The position numbers were made by a program, and so were the translations under genes. The notes beneath the pieces were generated by a model that saw only the letters and a list, made by a program, of their open reading frames with translations, did no database searches and had not been told where the DNA came from. A stretch of 64,000 nt of DNA from Linnemannia hyalina. Taxonomy: Eukaryota > Mortierellomycota > Mortierellomycetes > Mortierellales > Mortierellaceae. Each line of letters begins with the position of its first letter. Within the stretch, counting starts at the first letter, position 1. Location: positions 682,001 to 746,000 of the forward strand of contig JAHRHY010000003.1 in assembly GCA_019671135.1 (NCBI GenBank). The letters are read 5' to 3'. Below, one piece after another: positions 1 to 11,411 of the stretch.

Positions 1-46
1 ATACTCACCTCGATCACTCTCTCACTAGACACGTTCGCAACACCCA

Positions 47-3000
47 ATGTCCAACCCAAGCGAAACAACCTTGGGGGATGCCTCGCCTAATCAGCCTGGT
101 ATATTGCGAAACCCAACCCATCCCATCCAACAACAACAACCGCAGCAACCCTCACAGCACCAACAGGAGGCCGTCATCTCTGGTCTCAACGAAAAGCAGG
201 AACTCGATGAGGAGGAGTCCGAGGAGGCTACCTCTGAGCACGGCACCTACGAAGACGCCGTCAGCGGTCGCTGGGGCGAGGGACCTTCTAAGGTCAACGT
301 CATCGCCGCCGAGAAGGATTTCAAGAAGCTTGAGCGCCAACTTACCAGGCGCTCATCCCTCTACAGAGTCGCCACTGGCCAGAGGGGACCCGATGATGGC
401 TTTGGAGGAGACTTTGATCTGACAGAGTACCTTCAGGACGTCATGCCCCAGGCTCGAGCCGCCGGAATCAAGGGTCGCAACCTCGGCGTCGTCTGGGAGA
501 ACCTCGAGGTCCAAGGTGAGGGTGTCGGTGCCCAGTTTGCCGGTACCTTTGCCGATCCTTTCATTGGCATCTCTAACTTGGTTAACCCCTGGTTCTGGGC
601 CAAGAAGTGCTTCTCTCGCGCTCCCTCTGCTCCTAAAACCATCACTCGCACCATCATCCACCCCATGAACGGCTTCTGTCGTGACGGCGAGATGGTCCTG
701 GTCCTCGGTCGTCCTGGTGCTGGATGCTCGACCCTCCTTCGTGTCCTCGCCAATGACCGCAAGAACTATAAGGAGGTGACTGGCAACGTCTCTTACGGTC
801 CCTTTACGCCCGAGCAGATTGCCCAGCATCATCGCGGTGAAGTTTTGTACAACCAAGAAGGTAAAGATTTGTTTGTTTATTTTGTAGCTGTCATTGCATG
901 TTTGAGTGGTATGGTGAATGATAATCGATTACCCGACTATTGTCACTAATGGACATCTTCCTTTGCTTTTCAATCCATTAGATGATTTCCATTACCCAAC
1001 CTTGACTGTCCGTCAGACACTCGAGATGGCTCTCAAGACCAAGACGCCCACTAAGCGCCTTCAGGACCACCGCAAGGAGTTTGTCAGCGAGTTCCTTGAA
1101 GTCCTCACCAAGATGTATGGTCTCACCAAACAGGTGGAGACAGTTGTCGGTAACGCCTTTATCCGCGGTATCTCTGGCGGTGAGCGCAAGCGTCTGTCGA
1201 TTGCTGAGCAGATGGCCACCCGCTCGTCTGTCAACATGTGGGATGGTGCTACGCGTGGTCTCGATGCCTCCTCGGCTCTTGACTATGTTAAGTCCCTCCG
1301 TGTCCAAACCGTAAGTCCTATGAAGGATATAGATTTTGGTGGCAACTCGACTGATTTGATCGCTGACACTATTTAGCTTCTTTCAACTTCCTTGATCGAC
1401 CAAATAGAATCTCCTCCACAAGGCCACCGTGGTCACCATCTACCAGGCCGTAAGTCCATTGTCACTCTCTCTCTATATTTTTCGCTTGCTATCGTCATTC
1501 TTCTATTTCTCAGGGACACAACGCTGATATTCTTCCATCCATCCATCATTGCATCGTTAGTCCGAGAACATCTACGACCTCTTTGACAAGACCATCCTTC
1601 TCTATGAGGGTTACTGTATCTACTTTGGACCTGCTAACGAGGCTCGTCAGTACTTTATCGACCTCGGATTCGAGTGCCCCACTCGTCAGACCACCGCCGA
1701 TTACTTGACCGCCATCACCGATCCCCACGAGCGCAGAGCCCGCCCTGGTTTCGAGGGTCGCGTCCCGCGCACTCCCAAGGAGTTTGAGGTTGCCTTCAAG
1801 GCTTCGCCCTTCTACACCAACATCGAGCACGAGCGCATTGCCTACCAGGAGGAAGTCCAGGACAAAAACCCCACCGCCGAGTTCATGGACGCCACCAGGC
1901 AGCAGAAGCAGAAGCACGTCTCTACCGAGACCCCCTATACCATCAACTTTGTCGGCCAAGTCAAGGCCCTCACCGTCCGCCAGTTCCAGCTCACCATGGG
2001 TGACATGACCTCGGTGTTCTCTCGTTATGCCTCGAACGTCATCAAGGCCATCATTGTCGGAAGTGTCTTCTTCCTGTTGCCCATGAACACCGGGGGTGCC
2101 TTCACTCGTGGAGGTGTGTTGTTTTTCTCCCTGCTCTTCAACGCCCTGATTTCCCAAGCCGAGCTGCCCATGGCCATGCAAGGTCGTCCCATCCTGTACA
2201 AGCACAAGGGATTTGCCATGTACCGCCCTGCCGCGTTTGCCATCTCTCAGATCTGCATTGACATCCCCCTGGTCATGGTCCAGATCTTGCTCTTCTCGGT
2301 TTGCCTGTACTTTATGGCTGGTCTGCAAAGGACTTTTGTCAAATGGCTCCTCTTCTGTGTTATTCTGTTCCTCTGCGCTATGTGCATGACCGCCTTCTTC
2401 CGCATGGTAAGTTATCTCCTTTTGCGTATTCTCGACTTTTTTTTGGTGTCAACAACATGTACTCATTCAGACTCCTTTTTTTTACCTCTTTTCATAGTGG
2501 GCTGCTGTCTCTGCTACTTTCGATGCTGCCTCTCGTAACTCGGGTCTTATCCTGTTGGCCTTGATCTTGTACTCTGGCTATATGGTTCCCTACCAGTCGA
2601 TGCACCCCTGGTTCATTTGGATCTTTTGGATCAACCCTCTTGCCTATGCATTCAAGGCCTTGATCTCGAACGAATTGAAGGGTCTCCAATTTGACTGCTC
2701 GGGTGCCGGGATGATCCCCTTTGGCCCCACCTACACCGACCCCCAGTACCAGGTCTGCTCCCTCGCCGGTGGCAACCCCGGAAACACCTTTGTTCTCGGT
2801 GATGACTACCTCTATGCCTCGTACCGCTACAAGACCTCGGAGATGGGGTTGGACATTTTGGCCGTCATTCTTTTCTGGCTGTTTTTTGTCGGTGTCACCT
2901 GCTACGCCTTGGAGAGGATCGAGTTTGGCAAGGGTGGATTCAGTACCAACGTCTACAAGAAGGGCACTGTCTTGATCGACCAAAAGCTTGAGGACGAGGA

Positions 3001-5120
3001 GAACATTGCCAACGTCTCCGTTTCGACCATCAACAACACCAACACCAAGGCCGCCGTCAGCGAGAAGGGAGAGTCCACCATCGAGTTGAAGGACATGGCC
3101 AAGGGATCTGTCTTTGCCTGGGAGAACCTCGATTATGTTGTCCCCTACAAGTTTGACCCCTCGGGCCAGAAGCAGCTGTTGACTGACATTGCTGGTCTGG
3201 TCAAACCCGGAACCATGACTGCCTTAATGGGATCCTCTGGAGCCGGAAAGACCACCCTTTTGGATGTCCTCGCTCAGCGCAAGAACACTGGAACCGTTAC
3301 CGGCACCGTCGAGGTTGACGGTGAGCCCCTTCGTCTTGATTTCCAGCGTACCACCGGCTACTGTGAGCAGCTGGATGTCCATGTTCCCCAGTGCACTGTC
3401 CGTGAGGCACTCCAGTTCTCGGCCCACCTCCGCCAGCCAGCCAATGTCTCGGAAGTCGATAAGAATGCCTATGTCGAGGAGATTATCCACATTCTCGAGA
3501 TGGAGAACATTGCCGACGCCGTTATTGGTACTACTGAATCTGGTCTCGGAATCTCGGTCGAGGAGCGCAAGCGTCTCACCATCGGAGTCGAACTGGTCGC
3601 CAAGCCCAAGTTGCTGTTCCTGGACGAACCTACCTCTGGTTTGGATGCTCAGGCTTCGTACAACATTATGCGTTTCATGCGCAAGCTGACCGACCAGGGC
3701 CAGGCTATTCTCTGCACCATCCATCAGCCTTCGTCCCAGTTGTTTGCCTTTTTCGATGACCTGTTGCTTCTCGCCAAGGGCGGAAAGACTGTCTTCTTTG
3801 GTGACCTCGGTCCAGACTCTGCCAACTTGATCAACTACTTTGAAAAAAACGGTGCCCCCAAGTGCGCTGCTAATGCCAACCCTGCCGAATATATCCTCGA
3901 CGTTGTCAACGCTCGCCATATGGACCTCAATTGGCCCGAGATCTGGGGTGCCTCGCCCGAAAGATCATCCCTACTTACTGCCATCAAGGCCACCCGCAAA
4001 CACCCCAACGCCGGAACCTCTGCCTCCCATGCCGCCCACCACGCCGACGGTAGTCTTGAGTATGCCTCTGACGGCATGATGCAGTTCAAGTATGTCTTCC
4101 GTCGCATGTCCCGCACCTACTGGCGCCTTCCCGAGTACAACTTTGGCCGTATCTTTATGATGATCGTCTTTGCCCTGTTGAACGGCTTCTCCTTCTTCCG
4201 TCTCGGTGAATCCAAAATCGATCTGCAGTCACGTGTCTTTGCCATCTTCCAAATCATGGGTAAGTTGCATATCGAAATGAAATTGACCATGGTCAAATCT
4301 ATGGTTTTCCACGATTTTTTTCACTCACACTTCTCTTTCTTTTCTTTATTTCCTCCTCAAAAAAGTCATGGCGGCGTTACTTGTGAACATGGCTCAGCCC
4401 CGTTTCCATACGGAACGTCAATGGTTCTACCGGGAGCTTGCCGGCAAATACTACGGCTGGAAACCCTTCGCCGCGACGATTTTGTTGATTGAAGTTCCCT
4501 ATGTCATCTTGACCGGCACGGTTTTCTTCCTGGTTTTCTACTGGACGTGCGGCTTTGTCACGGACTCGATCTTGACACTCTACACCTGGTTGATGCTGGT
4601 CGTCTTCTGTCTGTTCGCCATCACTCTCGGTCAGGCAATTGCTGCCTTCACCCCTTCGACTCAGGTTGCCGCTCTATTGAACCCTTTCATTTTCTCGGCC
4701 CTGAACCTGTTCTGCGGTGTCATGATGCCCAAGGCTTCTATGCCCAAGTTCTGGTCGTCCTGGATGTACTGGCTCGACCCTTACCATTATGTAATTGAGG
4801 GTCTTGTCTCCGTTCAGCTCTACGATGTCCCTGTTTCCTGCAAGTCTGACGAGTACTCCATCTTCAACACCCCTGCTGGCCAGACCTGTGGAGAGTATTC
4901 TGCCAAGTTCATGGAGACCGCCGCCGGTTACATCGCTAACCTCAATGCTACCTCTGATTGCCAGTACTGCTCCTACCGGAAGGGCCAAGACTTTTACCAT
5001 GGATTGAGCTTTGACTATGATAACCGCTGGAGGAACCTCGGTATCTTGTTCATCTACCTTGCCTTCAACGTCGTCATGGTCATTGTTGGTATCCGCTACC
5101 TCAGATGGAACCGCCGCTAA
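47..5120 (+). CDS. PDR-type (ABCG) ABC transporter, full length, six exons
   Basis: Plasma-membrane ATP-driven efflux pump of the fungal pleiotropic drug resistance family. The model is join(47..860,982..1310,1408..1449,1561..2406,2498..4259,4366..5120), 1,515 residues, the usual PDR length; every junction keeps phase and has GT-AG ends. The order is the reversed (NBD-TMD)x2 layout. NBD1 has the PDR-type degenerate Walker A GRPGAGCST (about residue 221, Cys in place of Lys), signature ISGGERKR (about 334) and WDGATRGLD (about 358). NBD2 has canonical Walker A GSSGAGKTT (about 922), a divergent signature VEERKRLT (about 1030) and Walker B LLFLDEPTSGLD (about 1048). Hydrophobic segments follow each NBD. 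The asymmetric NBD pair is normal for PDR pumps, so one site is expected to be catalytically weak. Substrates cannot be read from sequence. The start is the first ATG, 46 bases into the window, so the promoter is not seen. Confidence 0.95.
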
Positions 5121-5215
5121 ATAGATCATTCCTTCGATGTTGTACTCGTACATGTCATTCTCAAGCACAGCTCTATTTTCTAGAATTATCTTTTCTGCTT
5201 CGTTATGTTACCATG

Positions 5216-5221
5216 AATAAA
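5216..5221 (+). terminator. AATAAA polyadenylation signal of the ABC transporter gene
   Basis: A canonical AATAAA lies 96 bases after the ABC transporter stop codon in AT-rich sequence, the expected place for a 3'-end processing signal. The cleavage site itself cannot be placed. Confidence 0.5.
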
Positions 5222-5348
5222 AATGAATTTATGCACTCCCATCAAAAAATAATAATTGTTAGTCCTTGCTTGTTTACAACAATCATCGCGCCTGTCCTTT
5301 GCTTTTTGTTAAAATTAAACCCTTTTAGACGTCAACCCAACGCCCACG

Positions 5349-6385
5349 ATGGAGTGCGGAGCCTTCGCCCCCCCGGATTTGGCCTGGACAAATTACAATC
5401 CTCTCGACGTCAGCCTAAATTCCTCAACACTGGCACTCCCAAGGCCATTCGACACCTCCCTCAAACCTCCCATCCACCACCATCTCTGTCGTCAACGCGA
5501 ATAACAACATCAACTCGGCGTCCATAACATCAACCCTGACACAGCATGAGGCCCGCAAAGATGCAGCAACTGCGTGTCGGAGGACGTTTTTCGTGGAAGA
5601 AACTGCAAAGGACGAACCTGTCCAGGAAGTAGAGACCACCGAGACGACTGTTGCAGCCCCAGAGTCGGACGACAACGAGAGCGACGACGGCGATGATGAA
5701 GAGTCGTTGGGTGAGGAGCAGACGGACAGCCTTCGGATTGCGATTCCCAAGAAGGTCAAAAAGGTCAAGTCAAAGGCAATCGAGCCAAAAGAAGCCAGCA
5801 GAGGAGCCCAAATACATTTTCCGTAGAGCTTTCAAGCGGTACCTGATCTCGAACTTGCCGCCGACACTGGTTTTACATCTCAAGCGGTTTGAGTCCTCAG
5901 GACGGCTTAGACAGATGCGCAAGATTGAGGACCATGTTGATATTCCAGTCGAGATCGACATGGCGCCCTACTTTGTTCCCAAGAACAAGATTGAGGAAGA
6001 GGAGGAGAACGGGAGCGAGACCGGGTCCGAGGCACGGAAGGAGGAGGAGGTGAACGGGTCCAAGTCCAAGAAGTACAGGCTTTGTGGAGCGGTTTTCCAC
6101 ATGGGGACGTTGAGTGGTGGACACTATTTGTCCTATCTTCCAAAGTCCAAATGGCTTAGGCGGCGAGGATCACAGCAGAAAAGGCCAAGTCCAAGAGCAC
6201 CATCAGAGTCAATGGCGTAGAGTTGCCCGATGTCCCCTTGGCGGTGATGTTGGCACTGTAGAAGGAGAAGGCTGAGGAGAATAAGTAGGGTCTGGCCGTT
6301 GTTGACAAATGTGCTTCGTCCACTTCTTCGGCTACGGATGCCAAGATAGAGGAAGGGTCAGAACAAGAGGTCCCTGCTGTTCAGG
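5349..6385 (+). pseudogene. Relic of a USP16/45-like ubiquitin carboxyl-terminal hydrolase (C-terminal part only)
   Basis: Around 5,840-6,150 the translation gives the C-terminal half of a ubiquitin-specific protease domain: LPPTLVLHLKRFE (the box before the catalytic His), an acidic insert, and GTLSGGHYLSYL carrying the catalytic His. The N-terminal Cys box and zinc finger are absent. The frame is broken. Coding from 5,477 reads in one frame through an acidic linker and shifts by one base near 5,790-5,800 into the USP frame. An earlier shift lies near 5,480. After the His box the frame shifts again and continues (NGVELPDVPLAVMLAL) through in-frame stops near 6,258 and 6,287 to a plausible intron donor at 6,386. 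Family knowledge: the intact enzyme removes ubiquitin and needs both Cys and His boxes, so this copy cannot be active. It is probably a truncated duplicate of a gene elsewhere. Confidence 0.75.
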
Positions 6386-6778
6386 GTGAGTGGCTGTTAG
6401 AAGTATCAACACTAGAAGAAAAAAATTACTAACAATAGATCCGCGATCCGTTCGACAGGAGATGAGGCTCTGTCAGGGTTTGAGTGTGTCCCTGCAGAAG
6501 GATTGTGCTAATAAATGCACACCCTTATGAAGAGGCACATCCAACAAGTGAGGGAGCCAGCAGTGATGCTATCGTCATTTCCATCATTGAGCTGTTACAT
6601 GACTCAATCCTTCAACTGAATTTATTGGGACCTTGAGGGACACGGAGAAGAAATGAACGACGTCTTCGAGCAATACTTTCCAATCGACCAGCCCCTGCTG
6701 ATTACCGAGATAATAGTGGAAATAAATAATGCGTCTCTCAAATATCTGCATTTTTTACTTTCTTCGATGGGGAGCATG
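6386..6778. other. Intergenic, no gene seen
   Basis: No frame is open beyond a few dozen codons and no RNA gene signature is visible. It may hold further eroded 3' sequence of the ubiquitin-protease relic, but I cannot align it to the end of the USP domain. Confidence 0.5.
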
Positions 6779-8450
6779 TCACACACATCTAGAGCGCAGG
6801 ACAGTGGTGTGTGCGACTTGAAGGGTACATAGACAATGCAAGTTAGGAAGGGGTGTTAGCTTGAGTCCGAGGAAGATCTTGAGGGTATTACTCCAGCCTA
6901 GGTGGGATTGCAGCTCGCTACCGATGTGGCTCAGAGTCCATAGAATCGATCTCGGCCTGGTATCTATGAAAGACGACAAAAAAAAATGAGTGGAATGATT
7001 AATTCCCAAATCACATCATATGCAATGGAATAATGAGCATTCTCAAATGGAGCGCTGCTTGGCATCTTCCAGGTCCGGCAACGTGTCCCGCAGCAACCCA
7101 ATTTCATACTCTCCTTTACGCTTGTCCTTCGTGAAACCATCCGACGAGACAAACTCCTTCATGGTGCCCTTTGCGAAATTTAATCCTCGTTCAATGACGA
7201 TATAATTTTCGATTGAATAAGGATCGCTGTTAAAGACGCGGTCGATATCAGAGCCCTCAGGTGCGAACGGGAGTCCAGTTGCCACTGATCTTTCCCTCGC
7301 ACAGTCTCGAGGATAGCGCCATTAAAACTTCGTGAGGTTGAATCTACCAGTTTCGGTAGCGCATGTTGAGAAGTTAATCCAGTAAGTGGTCAGCTTTGGA
7401 TCCCAAGGCCTCTGCATATCCACATCAACATCGATGCGGAATATCAACTCATAACTTTCGTCGGCAAAGGCCCAATCTCCATTATTCTCTTCACTTGATC
7501 CATTAAAAGGATACGCTCCTCCACCGTCCTGTTATAGAATAAGCTAAGAAAGTCACATACAATGCAGAGTAGAATTAGACAGTATTGTCGCATGTAGCAC
7601 AAAAGTCATATTACAACCACTTTCAAGTTGAAGAATGAGCATGCATCAGAGATTTCTGATCCATATGATAAGGCAGGGATTTGTTGTCCATAAAGTTGAG
7701 CCTGCCAAATGAAAGCTTCTGGGTGGGGCATGTCTTTGGACTCGTCGAGAGCTCTCGTTTTGACCAAAAATATTTCGGTGTGGAGGATCTCGCGGCAAGT
7801 TGCAGATGTAGCTCACTCCAACTATCCTGTTGATCAGGTGGGATCTGTCGTGACGGGAACCCCTGTACAATTATCTCGCAAGCTACACTTCGGGCAACAT
7901 CAATAATACCGAAGTCCCTCTTTCGTCGTGTACACCATGTCCTCAGTTGTGCTAGCGATGCTGCTGATGTCTTGCATTCAGTTTGGCGATAATCGCTCCG
8001 AGTAAGTTAGCCTCGGGGTCAATGGTGTAAAGGGTTCAAAGAGAACAGTCGATCTAGGTGAGATCTAAATAAAAATACAAAAGTCAGAACCAAGAAATGT
8101 CAACAGTACACCAAACAGAAGAAAAAACGTACTCGGAGTCTTCGTCGCAGCAGTTAGACAGTGGGCGCAGACATTGTTCTTGAAATACAATGCTGTCTGG
8201 TTTCCAACTGTTGTGGTGATGTAGATGGGGATCTGCTTTTTGAGTGATATTTTGGTGGCGTTCTTGTGACCACCATCTTGTAGTGTAGAAAATGATAATA
8301 AAATAATTCGGAACCGAGCGATTGGCTCGAGGTGCTTCCTTTCTCTTACTCTTTTTGATCTATTCTTTTGACGTGTTTCCTTTGAACAAGCACCATCGAA
8401 AGCAAGATCAGCGTTCCCTTTATTCTCGACCTCCCTTATGTCGCGACCAA
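6779..8450 (-). pseudogene. Decayed multi-exon gene of unknown function
   Basis: Read on the minus strand, a chain of protein-like segments is linked by plausible splice sites but broken by stops and frameshifts. In order: an exon around 8,290-8,130 with a Cys pair (NNVCAHCLTAATKTP); after an intron, EANLLGAIIAKLNARHQQ and EDMVYTTKEGLRYY, then an in-frame stop and CCPKCSLRDNCTGVPV (about 7,990-7,850). Next comes an exon ending SEISDACSFFNLKVV (about 7,620) and a clean GT-AG intron. It is followed by WAFADESYELIFRIDVDVD (about 7,460), a frameshift near 7,310, and LPFAPEGSDIDRVFNSDPY running to about 7,043. A weak last exon may lie at 7,009-6,779. Retained splice signals and biased amino-acid composition show these were real exons. 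I do not recognise the family. The paired cysteines hint at a metal or disulfide site, which is only inference. Confidence 0.5.
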
Positions 8451-8512
8451 TGCCAGGCGTGAAAAGACATACGGGCGATCGAACAGTAGGGACGCGCGAC
8501 ACCAGCATACCA

Positions 8513-8557
8513 CCCAGGGGTCTACTTTATTGTTAGCACTCCTTTCCTCTATTCTCC
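8513..8557 (+). repeat. Imperfect direct repeat, copy 1 (about 45 bp)
   Basis: The stretch beginning CCCAGGGGTCTACTTTATTG recurs at 8,741 with a few substitutions and a one-base gap. The copies are 228 bases apart start to start. This copy begins near the 5' end of the decayed gene. Confidence 0.7.
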
Positions 8558-8740
8558 CCGGCTTGTCTGTCCTATCCTTGACGCTTTGCATCCTCCTGAT
8601 GCCATAGAGATCCACTTTTCACCCTGCGACGTTTCCGCCAGACCTCCGCTGTTACAGCCCAACACCCGACCACAGGCCGATCTATCGTCTAACGGCGGAC
8701 TGCGGTGCAACCGTCAACATATATCATGGATTAGACGGCG

Positions 8741-8784
8741 CCCAGGGGTCTATTTTATTGTAGCACTCCTTCCCCTCATTCACC
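8741..8784 (+). repeat. Imperfect direct repeat, copy 2
   Basis: Second copy of the repeat at 8,513, starting CCCAGGGGTCTATTTTATTG and followed by the same pyrimidine-rich tail. The rest of 8,451-8,937 shows no gene. The pair could be leftovers of a local duplication or the edges of a lost insertion; neither copy has recognisable terminal inverted ends. Confidence 0.7.
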
Positions 8785-8937
8785 TTCCCTCTTTTTTTTA
8801 TTATTTTAGTTCGTTTATTCTATCGATCTCACATATGTGAACTCCTTGGTCCTCTCCCAGTTCATCCTCACAGATATAGTCCTAGCTCGCGGTCCATTTG
8901 TTTAGACTAGATCCCCCACAGACAGTCTTTGTTTACA

Positions 8938-9153
8938 TCACCGCACTGTGTTCTCCTGCAGGCCAAACGATCTCCATGATCTGACCGCCCCGCAATCAGA
9001 GTATTTCGTATCTTCCACACGGGAGATAATGACAATGTTGTTGTCAATGATGCGAGCGTAACCACTTTTCTGTTGATCCGTGATGGCGTGAGGGTCTTGC
9101 AGAAAGGCAACTGGGAAAGCAATAGCATGACCAAGCTACCATTGTTTTAAATT
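8938..9153 (-). pseudogene. Orphan coding fragment, possibly a terminal exon
   Basis: After a good acceptor (TTACAG at the 9,154 side) the minus strand reads a few codons to an in-frame TAG, then an open stretch of about 60 residues including HAIAFPVAFLQDPHAI, SGYARIIDNNIVIISRVED and GAVRSWRSFGLQENTVR before a TGA at 8,938-8,940. Composition and hydrophobic periodicity look like real globular protein, unlike the neighbouring frames. The in-frame TAG and the lack of a start mark it as broken or as a misread exon. It lies just downstream of the zinc-finger array on the same strand, so it could be that gene's last exon. No family recognised. Confidence 0.35.
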
Positions 9154-9395
9154 CTGTAAGGGTATACATATGAGTAAAAACATATGGTCAATAAGAAGAG
9201 CACATCAAGGCAGCACCCCATTGTATAGATACCATCACTCGCCCGTTAAGAACCTTCGCTCCAGTAACAACTCGACATGATGTTGAGGTGGCTGGTTGAT
9301 ATGTATAGATACATCTCAAGTGTTAATGAAGATACAACGATTTTGTTCTTCATGGACGTTGCAGACGAACATGATAAAAATAACAAATATCTTAC

Positions 9396-11411
9396 CATCT
9401 CTGTAAGTATCGTGGGATATAGGAGCGACGCCAATGTTTCCTTCATTATGATATGTGTCTTGGTGACGAATCAGATCGTATTCACTACAGAAACGTGAGG
9501 AACAATCGTGTACTTGACAGATGAGGGGCTTATGTACAGCCTGGTGAGCCATACTCTCCATGAAGCCCATTGTGTAGTGGATGTATCTGGTGACGGGGCA
9601 CAAGTGGATGTTGTGAGCGCACAATTGGTGAGTCTTGTAATCCGATGCCTTGGCGAAAGACACACCGTTATGTCCTGGTTCATTGCATGGCCATCTTGTA
9701 CTTTCCAATTCGTGTTGCGCAAGGTGGGGTCGTAGGTCACCCGTTCGAACAGACTTCGGATCAAAAGTCTTGTCGCATTCGACGACGGGGCAGAATCCTA
9801 CCTAATTAATTGTTAAACGGGCAGAAGAAAAAAGGGAGTAAGCAAATGGAAACTGCTTGTATAAAAGTAAAGTTATACTAATACGAAGACAAACCATTGG
9901 TTATCGCCTCGAAGCTGTCCATCTGGATCTCCTCAGACTGCTTGCCATCGTGGACGTGTCGTTCGTGTCGAGCTCTCATATTTGATATTAGATAAGGCTG
10001 AAGAACAAGGAAGGTATCGACAGCGAAAATGTTTGAAATGTTCCAGGTGCAGTCCAAATCATCCAAGGAGGCGAAGAAGGCGTCGCACGTTCGGAACGTG
10101 CCTAAGTGGATAGCGTGGATATTCCGATGATGTTCCCAATGGCTCTCATAGAAGAACGAGGCGCCACAGTCCTTCTCGTAACAATTGTAGAAGTCTAGTT
10201 TGAGATGGAGGAGTCCATATACCTGAATACCACCGATTGCGGATCAGACTCTGTGAAGAGTCGCAAACATATTGGACAGTGCTCTACAACAATAACAATA
10301 GTGAAAGATTAGTTAGCTGATCATAAAAGCAGCGCGTCATGGTAGCAACATAATGGCAAAATCATGAATACACACTATCACAATCCACATTTCCAGTACC
10401 GCCCTTGCGAGACCTCGACCCGGTCGAGACTTTGGCCAACGGAGCCGCTGGACGGCTGATCAAGACGGTGGCGTGGATGCGTTCTTGTTTCTGCTGGTTC
10501 GTTGATAATGTAGTCGAGATCTGCATCCTCCCACGTGCTATGTGGACCTTTTTAGTAGTGGTGTCGTTGGAGGACTCGTCTTTGTCTGTATTAGATCGTC
10601 GAGGATTTTTGAACTGATCGCCGACGATGTTGCTGCCAGTGGTTGGGAGTGATATGTCGTTGGAGAGCGGATTTGTTGTATGGCTCGTAGCGTGTATATT
10701 TTTAATGGCAATGGTGCTGAATCTTAAGCTGCAATCCTGATGCGGGCATGAGAAAGGTGTGTGTGTTGTTAAGTGCGCTTTCGTACTGGCATAGGTTGGA
10801 AACGAATGTCCGCAAGAAAGGCTGTAGCAGTCGTATATTCCGCGATGCGATCCGAGGTGATGCGTAAGGATTTTCGGCCAACTGAACAATCCTTTTCTCT
10901 GCATGACAACCGTCTGTTGTTCCTATGCTAGTCCTGATGTCTTAGGATCTCCGCGTTGGTGTCGTCTTCTGTGAACTGAAAGAAACACGATCTAGATCTC
11001 CTATGTGTGGATATATCCTATTGACTAATATATCCACCAACAGAAAATGTTCACTTCGCTCGGGGTCCATCCACAATCTATCCCCTCCGTGCCGTTTGTC
11101 TTCATGTAGGATGCGTCTGGATTCGACTACAAATCTTTCGTTGCAGTCATAATAGGTACATTGGAAGGGTTTGTGCACAGCAATATGCGCACTTTGTCGA
11201 GTGTTGCATAATCACAATCGGCTTGGGGACAGAGGAGGAGGAGGAGGAAGAGCTTGTGGATGGGAAAGGATGGTACCAGTGGTTGTTGTGACGTATAGGG
11301 AACCATCTTCAAGAAAGGCTTTTACGAAAAGGCCGGTGTGTTTATGCTCATGGCGTCGCACTGTTCCGGGGGTCTCTTCGGAAGGAAACACTCGTTCACA
11401 TTGGGAATTGT
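9396..11411 (-). pseudogene. C2H2 zinc-finger array gene, frameshifted
   Basis: At least eight C2H2-type fingers can be read on the minus strand, most fitting C-x4-C-x12-H-x3/4-H. Intact ones lie at 11,160-11,089 (CTYYDC...HEDKRH), 10,829-10,761 (CYSLSC...HLTTH), 10,748-10,680 (CPHQDC...HATSH), 10,183-10,115 (CYEKDC...HRNIH) and 9,519-9,448 (CQVHDC...HQDTYH). Another at about 9,792-9,725 has a longer middle. Others are broken: 11,411-11,338 has lost its first Cys by a shift, 11,236-11,175 is split by a one-base shift after CPQADC, and 10,925-10,850 is split after SCREKDC. Between 10,680 and 10,362 lies a long unbroken Ser/Thr-rich linker. The family binds DNA or RNA. With at least three frameshifts and no clear start, this is most likely a pseudogene, unless unusual introns remove the breaks. 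A donor (G|GTAAG) closes the last finger exon at 9,396. Confidence 0.65.

Noticed and set aside
1546..2328. 260-codon frame antisense to the ABC transporter
   Set aside because: Antisense shadow of a codon-biased gene; the sense strand encodes unmistakable transporter sequence.
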